Source: Loxodes magnus
Taxonomy: Eukaryota > Ciliophora > Karyorelictea > Loxodida > Loxodidae
Direction: 5' to 3'
Length of the DNA: 64,000 bases
Assembly: GCA_946699065.1 (NCBI GenBank)
Contig: CAMPDV010000084.1
Coordinates: 434,001-498,000 of the forward strand
Part shown: piece after piece, positions 51,656 through 63,735 of the stretch
Layout of the letters: each line of letters starts with the position of its first letter
Position numbering within the stretch: position 1 is the first letter of the stretch
Position numbers and translations under genes: made by a program
The notes under the pieces: generated by a model
What the model was told of the DNA's origin: nothing
Seen by the model: the letters and a program-made list of their open reading frames with translations, nothing else
The model's database searches: none

Positions 51656-54600
51656 GGTCATGTCAATATAGATGAATATTGCAACTAAAAATTTATCAAT
51701 TCAGGAATTAATAATTCAAAACGACTTTGATATTTTTTCCATTAACGAAATTCATGCTAAGGAATACCTTTTATAGTAAATGAATTTCGAACCTTTAATA
51801 AAAATGCTAACGGAAGAGAAAAAATTTTTATCCTGGTTAAAGAGAACTAAACATTACTCAAATATTTTAAGAGACTGATGGAGAGGCCTAACTCAGATTT
51901 TACACAATAAAAATTGACGATAAATTCTTCACTTCCTGCTACATGCCAGACAACAACAAGACAATAGATATGAAAGAAGAGTTTATTAAATTCTCAATAA
52001 AATAACCAATGGATTTCCTTATAATACTCATATTCTTCTTGGTAATTTTAATGCACTATTAAAAGATTTTAGTTGCAATCTTCTTAACAACTAAGATAAT
52101 ACTACACAACTAAACATTTATACTAAAGAACGACCTGTAGATTATCAATAGCTCTGTAATCAATACATTCTTTCATAGTGCTAATAATTAATATTACTGT
52201 AATGAATTCATATTGTTAATCAAACACTTGAATATTGATTAATTCAATAATTTCTAGGCCAACTATGAACAACTAGACACCGATCATATTCCTATATATG
52301 TGATTATAGCTAATAATGTAACCACAAATGTTCCTAGATAGCAGTCATTACTATAAGATCGATAAGTTACTTGATTCAATAGACAGATAAAATTACTAGA
52401 ATCAGTTTTAAGTAAGTTTTTATTGTTTTGGCTGTAGATTAAGACAGCTTAGACTCATAATTTAGTTTCGTCACGAACTTACTTTAGAATAGTACAATAA
52501 ACACTAAAGGAGTAGTCAAATAAAATAATAATTGCAATAAACTCCCTCAATATCACTATGAAGTATATAGCTGCTAAAAGATCAAATTAAGAGTACAAGA
52601 GACTGCTTTTATACAAGGAAGAATCAATTAAGTGGTAATTAAAGCTCATTCTACTGGTAGAAAACTCAGAAACAAACATATGCAACATTCTGGAAGTGGA
52701 AAAAGCTTCAAGCTTATTGAAAATTTCTCAAACTAAAATGAAATCAACAAGCGATGCTCTGCTAAAATAAAATTATTAACCCTTAAATAAGGAACTAAAT
52801 GAATTTTAACAAAGAACGGACTTGTTTATTGATAATTGAGAAACCTTTTTGTTAAGTAAACATAAAATCATTACATAGAAACAACTTGAGTTCAGTAAAC
52901 GGTTAAGAGATCTCATATATAGAGATCCTTAAATTATCAATTAGCAAGTTTCTTACTTATAAAATTTAAAACTTTCCCAATTTTAGATTAGCAATGAGCG
53001 AAAATGTAGGATAATTATTTTATTAAAAATTAGATAAAAAAAGCAAAAAAATAATATAAACTTAATATTGATAAAAACAGAAATCTCCTAAAAGTCCTTC
53101 TTCTTATGAAAAACGAAGCGATCAGATGATGCACAAGCTAAAGAAAAGCTTGATACAATTTAAAAATCTTCGAATGGAATTTGCATAATGAAAAAAGGAC
53201 CGAAAAACATATGAAAATATCTTAAATCTGTCATAAAGGATAGACAATTACTCATGACATTTGATGATTTAAGCTGTAAAAACTAATATCTGTAAAGTAA
53301 ATAATAAAAAGCAGAATCATTACAGAATAATGACTTTACATACAATCTCAATCAAATATTAACAAAATGGTTAAAAAAATATCAGATTTTGAAGAAAAGA
53401 AAATAAGCAAATAGATAAAATCTAATAAAACATAAAAAATTATTGACAGAATATAGCATCTAGAAAACAAGATAATGTTCAAGAAGAAAACTTGTAAGGT
53501 AAAAAATGCTGATTCTGTTAGTCAAATAAACATTTATACAAAAAATACTAAATCTTTGGAACCTATAAACGAAACTGAAAACATTTTTAAATTAATAAGA
53601 CTTAATATTAACACGGAGAAATGCGAATTTATATAAATACTCAAGAATAGAAACACAATGAACAAAGAGATTGAACTTTTTCTATTAGGAAAAAAAATTT
53701 AATAAAAATAACAAATTTAATACCTAGGATATCAAATAAACTAACTTAATGAAGAAAAGGTTCAGATTGAGTACCTCTTCAAGAAATTTTAATAATCGAT
53801 ATTTATATTCTAATCCTAATTCTTTAAAAACTATAACAAAACATAGCCAATTAACTTTAAGAACTTATTCAGATTATTTATAATGCCAAAATTAAAATAC
53901 TGCTCTGAATTAATCCCATATAGTATTCAATTAGGAATAACAAAATGAAAAAATAAAATCTAAATAACACAAAGATAAATCCTAAGAAAATACTTGAAAA
54001 TTCCACAAGCATCATTTAAAGAAATATAGTATATAGATTTCAACTGATGTAAATTTGAAGATTCAACAGCATAAAGATTTTTAAAATTCTACAAAAAGTT
54101 AAAAGATTAGTTCAGAAATTATCAAGAAAAATAAAAAAGTAGATAAGCTACAAAATTCTAATAACTTTTCAAACAGAGTTAAAAATAGAACACAAAATAT
54201 AGAAAAAGTATTAAAAAAATTGAAAAATACTATGAAATAAACAATGAATAAATAAAAGATCTTAACATAAACAATTATACTAAAGAAATCTAAAAAAAAT
54301 ACAAACAAAATTTTCAAGGAAACAATATAGAGAATATAAGATATGAAAACAGCCGAAATAATTTATAGACAATATAAAAATGAGACTAAATTTTAAAAAA
54401 TTACTTATATAACAACAAACAAAGAATTAATAAAAGAATAAAAATTAATTTATAGACTAAGAACGCAATTAATATTTTTTAGAGCTGATCTCTCAGAAAG
54501 ACATATTGATTAAGAGTAGATACTATGCATTTGTTAGCAATAAGAAAAATTTGAACACGTCTTTGATTGCTAGTATTACAGATAAATTATATAAGAAAAC

Positions 54601-54700
54601 AGTCTTCAGATACAAGAAGCATTATAAAACTTACACATAAACATAAATCTGAAAAGAAGGAAATAATAAATATACAATAAACAATGAAATTAATAAAAAA
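51656..54700 (+). mobile_element. Non-LTR retrotransposon ORF2 remnant
   Basis: Domains in order: an AP-type endonuclease (DIFSINEIHAKEY near 51,730; HILLGNFNALL near 52,035); a lysine-rich pre-RT linker (52,960-53,250); motif C read as NADSV near 53,500; the post-palm LNINTEKCEF and YLGYQIN near 53,620-53,730; IMPKLKYCSELIPYS near 53,880; and a Cys/His finger (ILCICQQQEKFEHVFDC near 54,520). Frames change several times. The endonuclease GDFNA reads GNFNA, the RT Y-x-DD reads ADS, and the palm between linker and motif C is too short, so it is dead. The order endonuclease-RT-CCHC finger is that of LINEs with AP-endonucleases. No shared hairpin was found at its 3' end. Confidence 0.75.
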
Positions 54701-55465
54701 TAGAGAAAAATTTAAAAGAAATGCTAGAATATAATCAAATATTAATAAATTAAGAAACAAAAAAGAATAAATAAATCCTAGAAGATATTGATCTTAAGAT
54801 TAAAAAAACATGGTCTAGCATAAAACAAAAACATTAACAAATAACTTAATTTTAATAATGATTGAGGGAAAAATAAATCCATTAGTAATATTTGAATAAA
54901 GAAGACTTAAAATAATTATTTTTAGAATGAACAAAGATACAAGAAGAAGAGAAACTAAATTAAAAAAAATCAAATCAAAACAATAATGAAGACCTAAGAG
55001 TTTCAGAATGAGAGTGATATCATAAAAATTATTTTATTAAGCTGAAAGGCGAACATTATTTTATTTAATTTAATTTTAAATCTTTGGTTCCTATAAAACA
55101 AGAAATCGAAGAATGTTAAACGAATTGGCAAGAATTTATGTAACAGAAAACGGAATATTCAAGCAAAAGTTTCTTTAAAGAATTAAAACAAGAAAATATA
55201 TATAGTTACCATTCAATTACAAAAAGATTGTGATATCCATCCACTAATACAGAATTGACCATCAGATCTGATTGAAATCCCAGAAAAAGCAAATCTTATT
55301 TAATACTTAGCTGAAATAAATAAAATAGATTATTTAATCCTCTAAGTTCAATATTAATAATATAAATAAGTTATATCACTAGAAACAAAATATTTCTATT
55401 TTATTCCAAGGTTTAGAAATAAGCAATAGAATTAAGATATAGTACCACTTGTCTATTTAAATAAA
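54701..55465. other. A+T-rich stretch, nothing recognised
   Basis: Possibly the eroded 3' part of the ORF2 element; no hairpin tail or gene seen. Confidence 0.45.
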
Positions 55466-55808
55466 TAAAGTATTTAATTTAATTAATTTCAACTAAAAAG
55501 TTTTTGGACCGGAAACTCCTTTCCGATTGCACGACCCGACACTTTTTTTTTATGGAATAACGGGGATATCCTTTTGTGCTCCAGGCACAGCTGCTAGGGA
55601 GCTCTATCGCAATGAGCAGCCAGGTTTCAAGCCCCTACCAAGAGCGGATAATTTCAAAGACACCGTTCCCTTAAGAAAATGACTCTTACCAGGGACTTTC
55701 TCAGCGACAAGAAAGGAACTTGTTCCTACCCATAAAACCAGAAAGTGTTGTCACGAAGGTCATTCTTAGCTCCCATCATCTTTTCAATTATAAGTAAAGT
55801 ATTTAATT
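55466..55808. repeat. 14-bp direct repeats flanking the GC-rich island
   Basis: TAAAGTATTTAATT occurs at 55,466-55,479 and again at 55,795-55,808, on both sides of the GC-rich unit. This looks like a target-site duplication, although both copies are A+T-rich and chance is possible in such DNA. Confidence 0.5.
55495..55786 (-). ncRNA. Candidate structured small RNA gene, class uncertain
   Basis: About 290 bases with near-average GC in otherwise A+T-rich DNA. On the minus strand it begins GATGATGGGAGC and ends with a perfect hairpin CGGAAA-GGAG-TTTCCG followed by GTCCAAAAAC and T5 (55,495-55,499), a good Pol III stop. Internal helices: GGGAGCT (55,768-55,774) with AGCTCCC (55,597-55,603); GACAA/TTGTC closing a bulged domain; AAGTCCC (55,692-55,698) with GGGGCTT (55,629-55,635). 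The string GAAAGTCCCTGG after the bulged domain resembles conserved region I of RNase MRP/P RNA. The distal helices, however, nest rather than form the expected pseudoknot, so that identity is only a hypothesis. A retroposed copy of such an RNA is also possible given the flanking repeats. Confidence 0.5.
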
Positions 55809-58040
55809 AATCATATAGATAGTAAGATATAAATTTATATAGGAATATGATCTATTATTTTAATGATCATTAAACTTAGAAGATTAAAGATAAGCAAAAA
55901 TAAGAGTAATTAAAGAAAATTGATGAGATCAAGATAGAATTAAAATAATAATTTAAAAACATTTACTAAAGTCTATAAATAAAAGAAGCAATTCTTGCAG
56001 TTAAAAACATCAAAATACTCTTTAAGTTTAAATTTAAATAAACTTAGAATCTTAGTTAATAAACTTATATTAGCAAAGTAAAAGATAAATTATATTAGCA
56101 TAAAATATAAAGATATTATATTAAAAAAACATTATAAAATATTTAATATAAGTTAAATGGAGAATATATAAACAAATAAAAATATTTTAGTTAATTAGAT
56201 TATAATTTTATAATAAATAATTATTAATTGATAATTATTTTAATATCTTCTCTATTCTTTTTTAAAGAAGTCTTAGTATATAGATATAAATAAAAAAAAA
56301 ATTTCTTTCTTTTATGTGCGAAGGAACAAATAAATAATTTATGATAATATAATTATCTTAATTAGCAAAAAATCTAGAGAATATAGTAGCTAGTTACAGA
56401 TGTTAGATAATTCCAGATATCTAATTAGATATTAAAGTTTTGATAAAATTTCCTTAATTTATATATAATTAACTTAAAAATAAATAATACAAAATTAAAT
56501 TTGGATAAGTTAACAATCTAGTTAAATATATGCTTTTAAAAAGTTAGAGAAATGAAGGAGTTTTGATTAAAGAATATAAAAGAATATAAAAAAGTAAAAA
56601 TAAATATTTTAATTTATAAGCTACAATTGATAATTATAAATATAATACTAAATTACTTTATTATTTACTAAAAGAGAATATATTAAATATAAAAATATGC
56701 TAGCTAATAATTAAATTACTACATTAGCTATCCTTATTAACCATTTAGCATTAAAATAATAAATAAATTATAATTAAATTAAGAGCAATTTATATTTATA
56801 ATATGATTTTAGTATTATTTTCTTAATTATTAATAAATGAGGCTGTTTTAATTTTAATTAAAATATTATTATAATAATAGACTTTATTTTATATTATAAA
56901 CTATTAAAAATAAATAAATGCTATAAAATACTATTATAATTAACTAAATTTTAGTTAATTATTAATTAAATAATCTTCAGAAAAAGCGTTTACTATATAT
57001 ATAACTTTGATTTAAAATAACATTTCATAATGCTTTTATGAGTTTCCTTTAAATTCATAATAACAATCAACTATAAAAAATTAGATGTCTGAATATAAAT
57101 TAAAGTGTATCAAGTCATATATAATGAAAAATAGATTAATTTAATAATATATCCATTTTATTTTTAAGGAAGCAAAGAGAAAATAATTTCACTAAGATCT
57201 TTTAATTTAAACCTGCTTAATTGAGATAAAACATATACATTCATATAATCTTATTAAATCAGAATAGAAATTAGATCAATGATATCTCATTAATCTGAGA
57301 TTAAATTTTTATTGCTTTTATCTATATAAAAACGATTTAAGTTATTATCGAGTTCAATCATTTTGCTATTCAATGAAGTTGTAAAGAATCTATTGAAATG
57401 TACTAAAAGAAATACCAAAGAAACAAATATGTTCTTATCATTATCTTAGATTATTTATAATTGCAACTTAAAATTAAACTTACACTTCCTAGTTTGATAA
57501 TATAATAGATAGATATTTTCCTTTAATAATTTAATAGATAAATTGAAAGTCCCTTTGAAAATAATAAAAAATTGTAACTGTATAATAGAGATAAATTTTA
57601 TTTATTTCATTAACGTTCTGTTATAGATGAAGTTCATGTAATAAAGTAATCATTCCTTTAATCAATTAAATTGCCTTTACTATATCTACTATGATATTTT
57701 ATATTTAAGAGCTATAAAATAGATCTTTATAGCTGTAGCAATCCAAATAAAGCAAAATACCTAAACTTGAATTCTAATATAATTTAAATTGTATTTAAAG
57801 TATTTAATAGTAAGCAATCATAGTCAGTTTATGACTGTATTAATTCAAATGAAGAGCAATAAAAAACTAAGTTAGTTTACTTTTAATTAGTTAGTTTGCT
57901 TTAAGAAGTTTAAATGATAAAGAACTTAAACTTTTATATTTATATTTTATCTTATACAATTTAGATAAATGGAAACTATTCTTCTCACTTAAGGATTTAG
58001 AACCTTCTATATTTAAAATGCACTATTTCATTTTCTAGGT
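55809..58040. other. A+T-rich stretch, nothing recognised
   Basis: Low complexity throughout; the 3' end of this stretch is the upstream flank of paralogue 3, with CTTAAAGGAGGATCTAA shared with paralogue 2. Confidence 0.5.
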
Positions 58041-58073
58041 TTTAATAAACTTAAAGGAGGATCTAATTCTGAG

Positions 58074-58982
58074 ATGTAAATGGGATTAAAATCAAATTAG
58101 TCTGGAATGTAACCTGGAGTATAATAAGGAATGCAACCCGGAAATTATCCCGAAGTATAGCCTGGTATATATCCAGGTATGTAGCCAGGACTTTAACCAG
58201 GAATGTAGCCTGGTATGTAGCCTGGCATGTAGCCTGGAATGTAACCAGGAATGTAGCCAGGAATGTAACAAGGAATACAACCAGGGATGTGGTATGGATA
58301 GTAATCCTAAATGGCATACATTTAAACTCCTATGGAAACAAATTTACAAACTCCTTTCTTACAAAATTAAACTAACACTTTAATCAGCTAATCCTCAAAG
58401 CTCAAACTGAAAGCCAAGTATAACTTTTGAAAACCTTCGACTAAAGAATTAAAGTTTCACGTATATGAAAAATAAGATAAATATGGAGATTTATTATTCC
58501 AAGCTTAAAGTCTGATTATTTTTTAAAACTCTAATAAATCAGCATAATGAACTATTTACGGAAATACTAACGATGTTGAGATTTGCAAAATTAGAATAGA
58601 GGAAGAATCTTCTTAATAAAGCATTAAAATTTTGGTAAATGATTCCTAAATAGGAGTTGTTAAACTAGACCCTCTATCTTTTTATGAATCGAGTTAAAGC
58701 GTATAGCCAAGGTTTACTGCTGTAAATTAACCAGGATAAAAGTGAAAAGGGTGCTGTTGTAGTTGCACTTAAATTTAATCTTATTTTAGATGAAAAATAT
58801 TGGATAGCAATAATAAAAGTGTTGGAAAATTTTGTGTAAAAGGAGAATAAATCTCATGCTTCTTTATGGAATGATTTTTAGAAGTGAAAGTGGATAATAC
58901 CGATAAAAATTTGTTCTATTTTGCAATGGCAACGTTGCTTCATCAAAACTTAACTGAAAAGATCTTTGAAAGCTTTTTTTGA
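58074..58982 (+). CDS. Scramblase-like protein, intact paralogue 3
   Basis: 302 residues from ATG 58,074 to TGA 58,980-58,982 in one frame. Residues about 8-75 are Gln/Gly/Met/Pro-rich repeats. The rest follows the phospholipid-scramblase pattern: FHVYEKQDKYGD strand, DVEICKIRIEE, SQIGVVKLDPLSFYES (compare the family's IGYV strand), QPRFT, the cysteine run GCCCSC (candidate palmitoylation), FRWKILDSNNKSVGKF, and the final hydrophobic helix NLFYFAMATLLHQN. Pro/Gln-rich N-termini are also usual in animal scramblases. Role, by family: moving phospholipids between membrane leaflets. The frame is open further upstream (GGSNSE...), so an earlier start is possible. A repeat-driven shadow ORF exists on the minus strand. 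Confidence 0.75.
58096..58290 (+). repeat. 12-bp coding minisatellite (Gly-Met-Gln-Pro), expanded
   Basis: About fifteen copies of a GGAATGTAGCCA-type unit with third-position variation (TAG/TAA, CCA/CCT), encoding GMQPG repeats. The variation among units shows selection for the protein rather than only recent slippage. Confidence 0.85.
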
Positions 58983-60900
58983 ATAAAGCAAATTTAGTTT
59001 TATTAAACTTTGATAATTAAAGCATAAATATCTTTAAATTTAAAATTTATTTTTATTTACTAATTTTAAAGTCCAAATATTAAATTAATCTGATTTTAAA
59101 CATAATAATGCTTCCAAATATGAAAGTTAACAATTATCTTGTTGATTATTATTAAAAGAACAAATAAGCTTAAATGTGTAGGGTTATCTACTACGAACAA
59201 TAATATCTTCAATTTGAAAAATATAAGAATGTAAAAGAAGAAATTAGAACAAAACAATTTGCAATTATTACTTATTGTTGTATTTAGTTACATCCCATGA
59301 CAATAAGATTGAAATTGTTTTACATTAAGATAAAATTTTACCTAATAGCTAAACTGTATCTAGCAATCATAGCATTTTCTTTAATTAAGCTTCTTATATT
59401 TTTAATAATTTATACAACTAAGAATATTTTCAATGACTTTAGTTTTTCACAAGCAATAAAGTAGACTTCTTCAAAATGTAGGAAGAACTTGTAAATGGGA
59501 TATTATATATATAAATAATTTTATTTTAAGGTTTAACTTAATAAATAGGATTTAAGAATTATATCTATTTATTGTTTAAAAAGTTAAGAAAAAGTGAGTA
59601 TAATATGTGCTTTATAGTTTGAATTATAAATAATCCTTAAAATTTATTTTTTATCTTATTATAGGTTTATTATTATTTACTTATATATTTTCTTTTAAAT
59701 TCTATTAAACAGCAAACTATTCTATCTAAAATCATTTTTTATTAAAAAAATTACTAGATAGAAATGAATCAAATGTTTTATCTTAGTGTTAAAATAAAAA
59801 TTAGTTAAATATTAGTTAATTTGAGTTAGGTATGAAAGAATCTTATTTATAGTAATATCCTAGAATTATTTATAGCTAATTTTATAAATATACTTATTTA
59901 TCATAATTTTCTTTAACACTTTATTCTACAATTTCAGTAGTTTATAGTGAAAATCATCTTCAAAACTCATATAAGGATTTTTAATTTTAATTCCTTAAAA
60001 TTATTTAGTTTATTTATATGAAGATTTAAAGCTTTTATCTTTATCATAACTTAGTTGTTTAATTAGTCTAAATCAAATATTTCCAAACTGACTTTGAAAG
60101 TATGTTTCTTGGAGAAGTTGGTTTTTTATTTATCTAAGAATTTCAGGTTATTGGAGAATTGATGAAAGTAAGAAATTTTGCTTTATATATAAATTGACTT
60201 ACATAAAGCATAATCAATTTTTTATTAGATATCTTACAAAATTAGAATGCAAAGGAAAATTATTTTTTCAAAATAGCTTATTGAAAATTTTCTTAGAATA
60301 GCTTCTATTAGTTTATATTTAACTTCTACTTTTTCTACATATTATCTTCAAACTTTAGCTGCTTAAAGGGAATCTTCTAAGTATTTTTCTATGAAATTTA
60401 ATTCAAAAACTTTCTAATATTTTTATTAGTATTTAGTATCTCCCAAGCTTAAGAAGATATAGGTATAACTGGGGATACTCTAAACTATTCTACTTAGTTT
60501 AGTTAAAAATTCTATTATAAACTTTAAAATACAAGAAATAAATATAGAAAATATCTTAATTACTTAGATTAAAAAATAATTAATGATAGAGATATTTTTA
60601 AGGTTAAATCACCTTAAATGTAAAAGATTGAGATTTAAAAGGTTTAATATATCTATAACAACAAATAGTATCTAATAAAAATTAAATTATAGAGATACGC
60701 ATATTAAGATTCTATCTAATAACAGAAAATAAATCTAATTTCCTTTCAACATGATAGTTAGAGTAGATTTTTATAAATTGTGGTATTTTAGATTCATATG
60801 TAAAAAGTAAAAATGTAGATTTTATAGTTTTAAGAGTATTATTTGCTTTATTAGTAAACTTTAATTTATGAATAATAATAAATAATAAACAAATAAATAA
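58983..60900. other. A+T-rich stretch, weak coding signals
   Basis: A plus-strand ATG near 59,109 opens a frame (MLPNMKVNNYLVDYYQ) with hydrophobic stretches to about 59,520, and another frame is hydrophobic afterwards. No family recognised; could be chance. The first 100 bases are the 3' flank shared in part with paralogue 1. Confidence 0.3.
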
Positions 60901-60914
60901 ATAATTTGATTATA

Positions 60915-60945
60915 GAGCACGTAACACCTCGTTGGTACGCAACTC
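60915..60945 (-). repeat. Retroelement 3' hairpin (tail copy 5, LINE)
   Basis: Minus strand: GAGT, T, GCG, TACC, loop AACGA, GGTG, TTA, CGT, GCTC. Pairing is kept through G-U pairs. Followed by TATAATCAAATTATTTATTT. Confidence 0.85.
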
Positions 60946-63720
60946 TTTCCGTATTTAAATATATGTCCGCTTCTTGAAGTAAGCCTTCGGGTAATGGAAA
61001 CTCTTCTCTTATTAGTTACGTATCTTCATATTTTCCTCTACATTATCTCTTGTTCTTCTGTCTTCTATCTATCTACACTTTATTAAATATTTATTGCAAG
61101 GTTAATTTATTTTTTCTTACATATCTTACTAATTTTCGTTTTTAATTATTTTCTTCTTGATCAAACTTTTATACACTCATAAAAATTTTCCTTTTTTCCT
61201 TTTTCCTTTTTTCCAATATATCTTTGATATAATCTATTGTTATCAAGTCAGCTTTAGGTCTTCTTTACTCTTCTTAGGTTAAAATTAATTTCTCGAATTC
61301 GGCCGTATCTCATATTATATCAAATAATTCCATTCCTTATCTCTCTACTCCTATTTCTCTTAGATTTCAAATACATATTTATCTTCCTTCTTTGTATTCT
61401 GAACATTTTTCCATGATATGTCTTTCATTTTCTCTTGCATCATTACAAAAAGGGCATTGGCTTGTCACAACTAGGCGTCTTTCTTTTAAGCAATTCATTA
61501 AATGTCGTTCATATTCTAAATATATAGCATATTTTTTCTTTTCTATTTTTATTATATGTAGTTGGGTGGTCCTACTACATATTCATCAAATCATGTTTTT
61601 CTATACTGTAATGTTATTATCATTTACTTCATTCTTTCTCTATCTTCTACATATACTCTATATTCTCATATTGCTCGATTAATGTTTTTCTTCCCTTTTA
61701 ATTATTATTACCATCATCTATAAATATATCTTTGTCCTCAATTCTTAATTCTAATCTATTGCTGTGCAATATTATTCAAATATAAAGTTATCTTCTTTAC
61801 TTAGGTCGAACATTTATCCGTCTACTGTTTTTCTTTAATTACCTATTAATCTGCCTCTTAATCTCAACGTTTTCTGTCATAGGTAATGTTTACATTTCAT
61901 AAACTACAGTTCACGTTCTAACATCTTATTTTGCATTTAAAAAGGGGCATCTATGATTGTTCGTAAAGATCTTCTCTATATTGTTTCTAATTGCTCCATC
62001 ACTTATTTTCCTACAAATTATTCGCAATATGGGATCACTTCTGTCCCATAACTGAAAACTGAGCTTACGAAAGTTTTTATCTTTATTCCTACATTATATG
62101 GTGTTAATCCCTTATTCATTGTTATTTTTCAGAGTATTCATGTTTACATCCTTTATGCTGCTTCTAGTCTATTCTCCATGTGCTTTCAAAACTGATGTTC
62201 TTTTCTATTATATGATCTAGGTACTAAAAGGTCGTTACTCTTTCGATCCTTAAATTTCCCACTTCGATAGTATTTCTAATATTTTCTCATTTACTATTTT
62301 CTGCTACTTTTCATATCATTCATTTTGCTTTATCAACAATTTCCAATTTTTACTTTTCTGCCCATGAGGTTTAATTTTCGATTACTTCCTCTAATTATCC
62401 CATTCACTTATTAAGACTAGGTCGTCTGTGTATGCAAAACATCCTGCATATATTTCTTATATTCATCCTCTTCGTTTTTATAGTTTATCGTAAGTCCTAG
62501 TTTTAATCTTCTAAGCTATGAAGAATTCTTACTATTATCTAGTCAAATAGTCTCGGCGACGTTATGCTTCCTGTTTTAGCCCTTTATTTGTCGCGAATGA
62601 TTTTACTATCTAATCATTTATTTTCAGTTTAATTTCTTCACAGTAGAAGTTTGCTAGAAGTTTAATTATCTATTCCGTTACTTTAGATCATTTAGGATTT
62701 ATCATATATCTTTTCTTTGCACTGAGTCATAAGCTTTCTTAATATCAACAAATATTACAAAAACATCTTTTTTGTTCCACATTGATCACTCCTATAATGT
62801 TCTTAGATTGAAGATTTATAGTGCGCATGATTTACCTTTTTTGAAATCATATTAGTATTCGCTTTCATCATTATGAAGATATCCTTACAATTGCTAGAAA
62901 ATTCATGCATCTACAATTTTTAAAGCATGATTCAATAAAGAGATTGGTCTATAGTTCATAGGGTTCATCTATCCTCCTTTTTTTGTATATTAATATTATG
63001 TATTATTATTTCATCTCCTAAGGTATTACTCCCTCTTAAATCATCTTAGCTATCATTTTGCAAGTTACTTCTATAATTTTTTCCCGCCTGCTAAAATTGT
63101 TCCTACTTATATTTCATCAGGTCCTACTACTTTTCATTTCGCAAATTAGTTAATTTTTTCTCAAATTTCATATTAGTTTACCACTATTAGTCTTTTGTTT
63201 AGGAATTTAGTTGGTAACATATTATCGTCAAATTCATATACTACTATCATTCATCCCTGAAAGTCTTAACATCTCCTTTAAAAAGGGTATTCATTAATTA
63301 TTTTTTCTATTAAGCAGGTTTTTTAGTTTTTTCCACATTTCTGTCAGGTTTCCTTTATTTACATTGTCCATAAATAGCTTAAATTAATTTTTTTTATCTT
63401 TTTTTCTTGATTAAATGCATTTTTGTTTTACTCTTTGGTATTCTCTATATTTCTTCGTTGTTCTTTACCCTTTATTTTAATTGTTTGCTGCATTTTCTGA
63501 AAAATTTATATACTAATTTGTTGTTTCTTGTATTTATATTCTTAAAGTTTTATGCCTCAGCTGTTCCATATACCTTTTAAACTCCTTCTTATATCTTATT
63601 CTTTCATCATTTATAAGTTTATGTACCATTTGGGTTATTCATTTCTTCTTCTTAGGCATTTTCTTGTATAAATCTTTCAAGTTTTTCTTAAATTTCTTTT
63701 TTCTTTAATAGTAGGTAATT
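60915..63720 (-). mobile_element. Non-LTR retrotransposon, RT-bearing 3' part
   Basis: Minus strand. RT motifs in order: VVGPDEI near 63,130; NYRPISLLNHALKIVDAWI near 62,915-62,970; motif A VFVIFVDIKKAYDS near 62,720-62,766; motif B TGSITSPRLFDQIIVRIL near 62,530-62,575; motif C FAYTDDLVLIS near 62,410-62,440, with both catalytic Asp present. Motifs A, B and C lie in different frames, so there are small indels (for example one base between GLK and TGS). The element ends with the shared hairpin at 60,915-60,945 and an A/T-rich tail. Its 5' limit is taken just before the ORF1 start at 63,736, which points the other way. This is the copy that ties the hairpin to an RT. Confidence 0.8.
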
Positions 63721-63735
63721 TATATATAATATAAA

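Noticed and set aside
55540..55640. SRP (7SL) RNA on the plus strand, from ATCGCAATGAGCAGCCAGG
   Set aside because: The supposed tetraloop has no proper closing pair and the plus strand has a T9 run at its start that would stop Pol III; the minus-strand reading has better helices and terminator.
58063..58317. Standard-code ORFs on the minus strand over the repeat
   Set aside because: They are the antisense shadow of the Gly-Met-Gln-Pro minisatellite.
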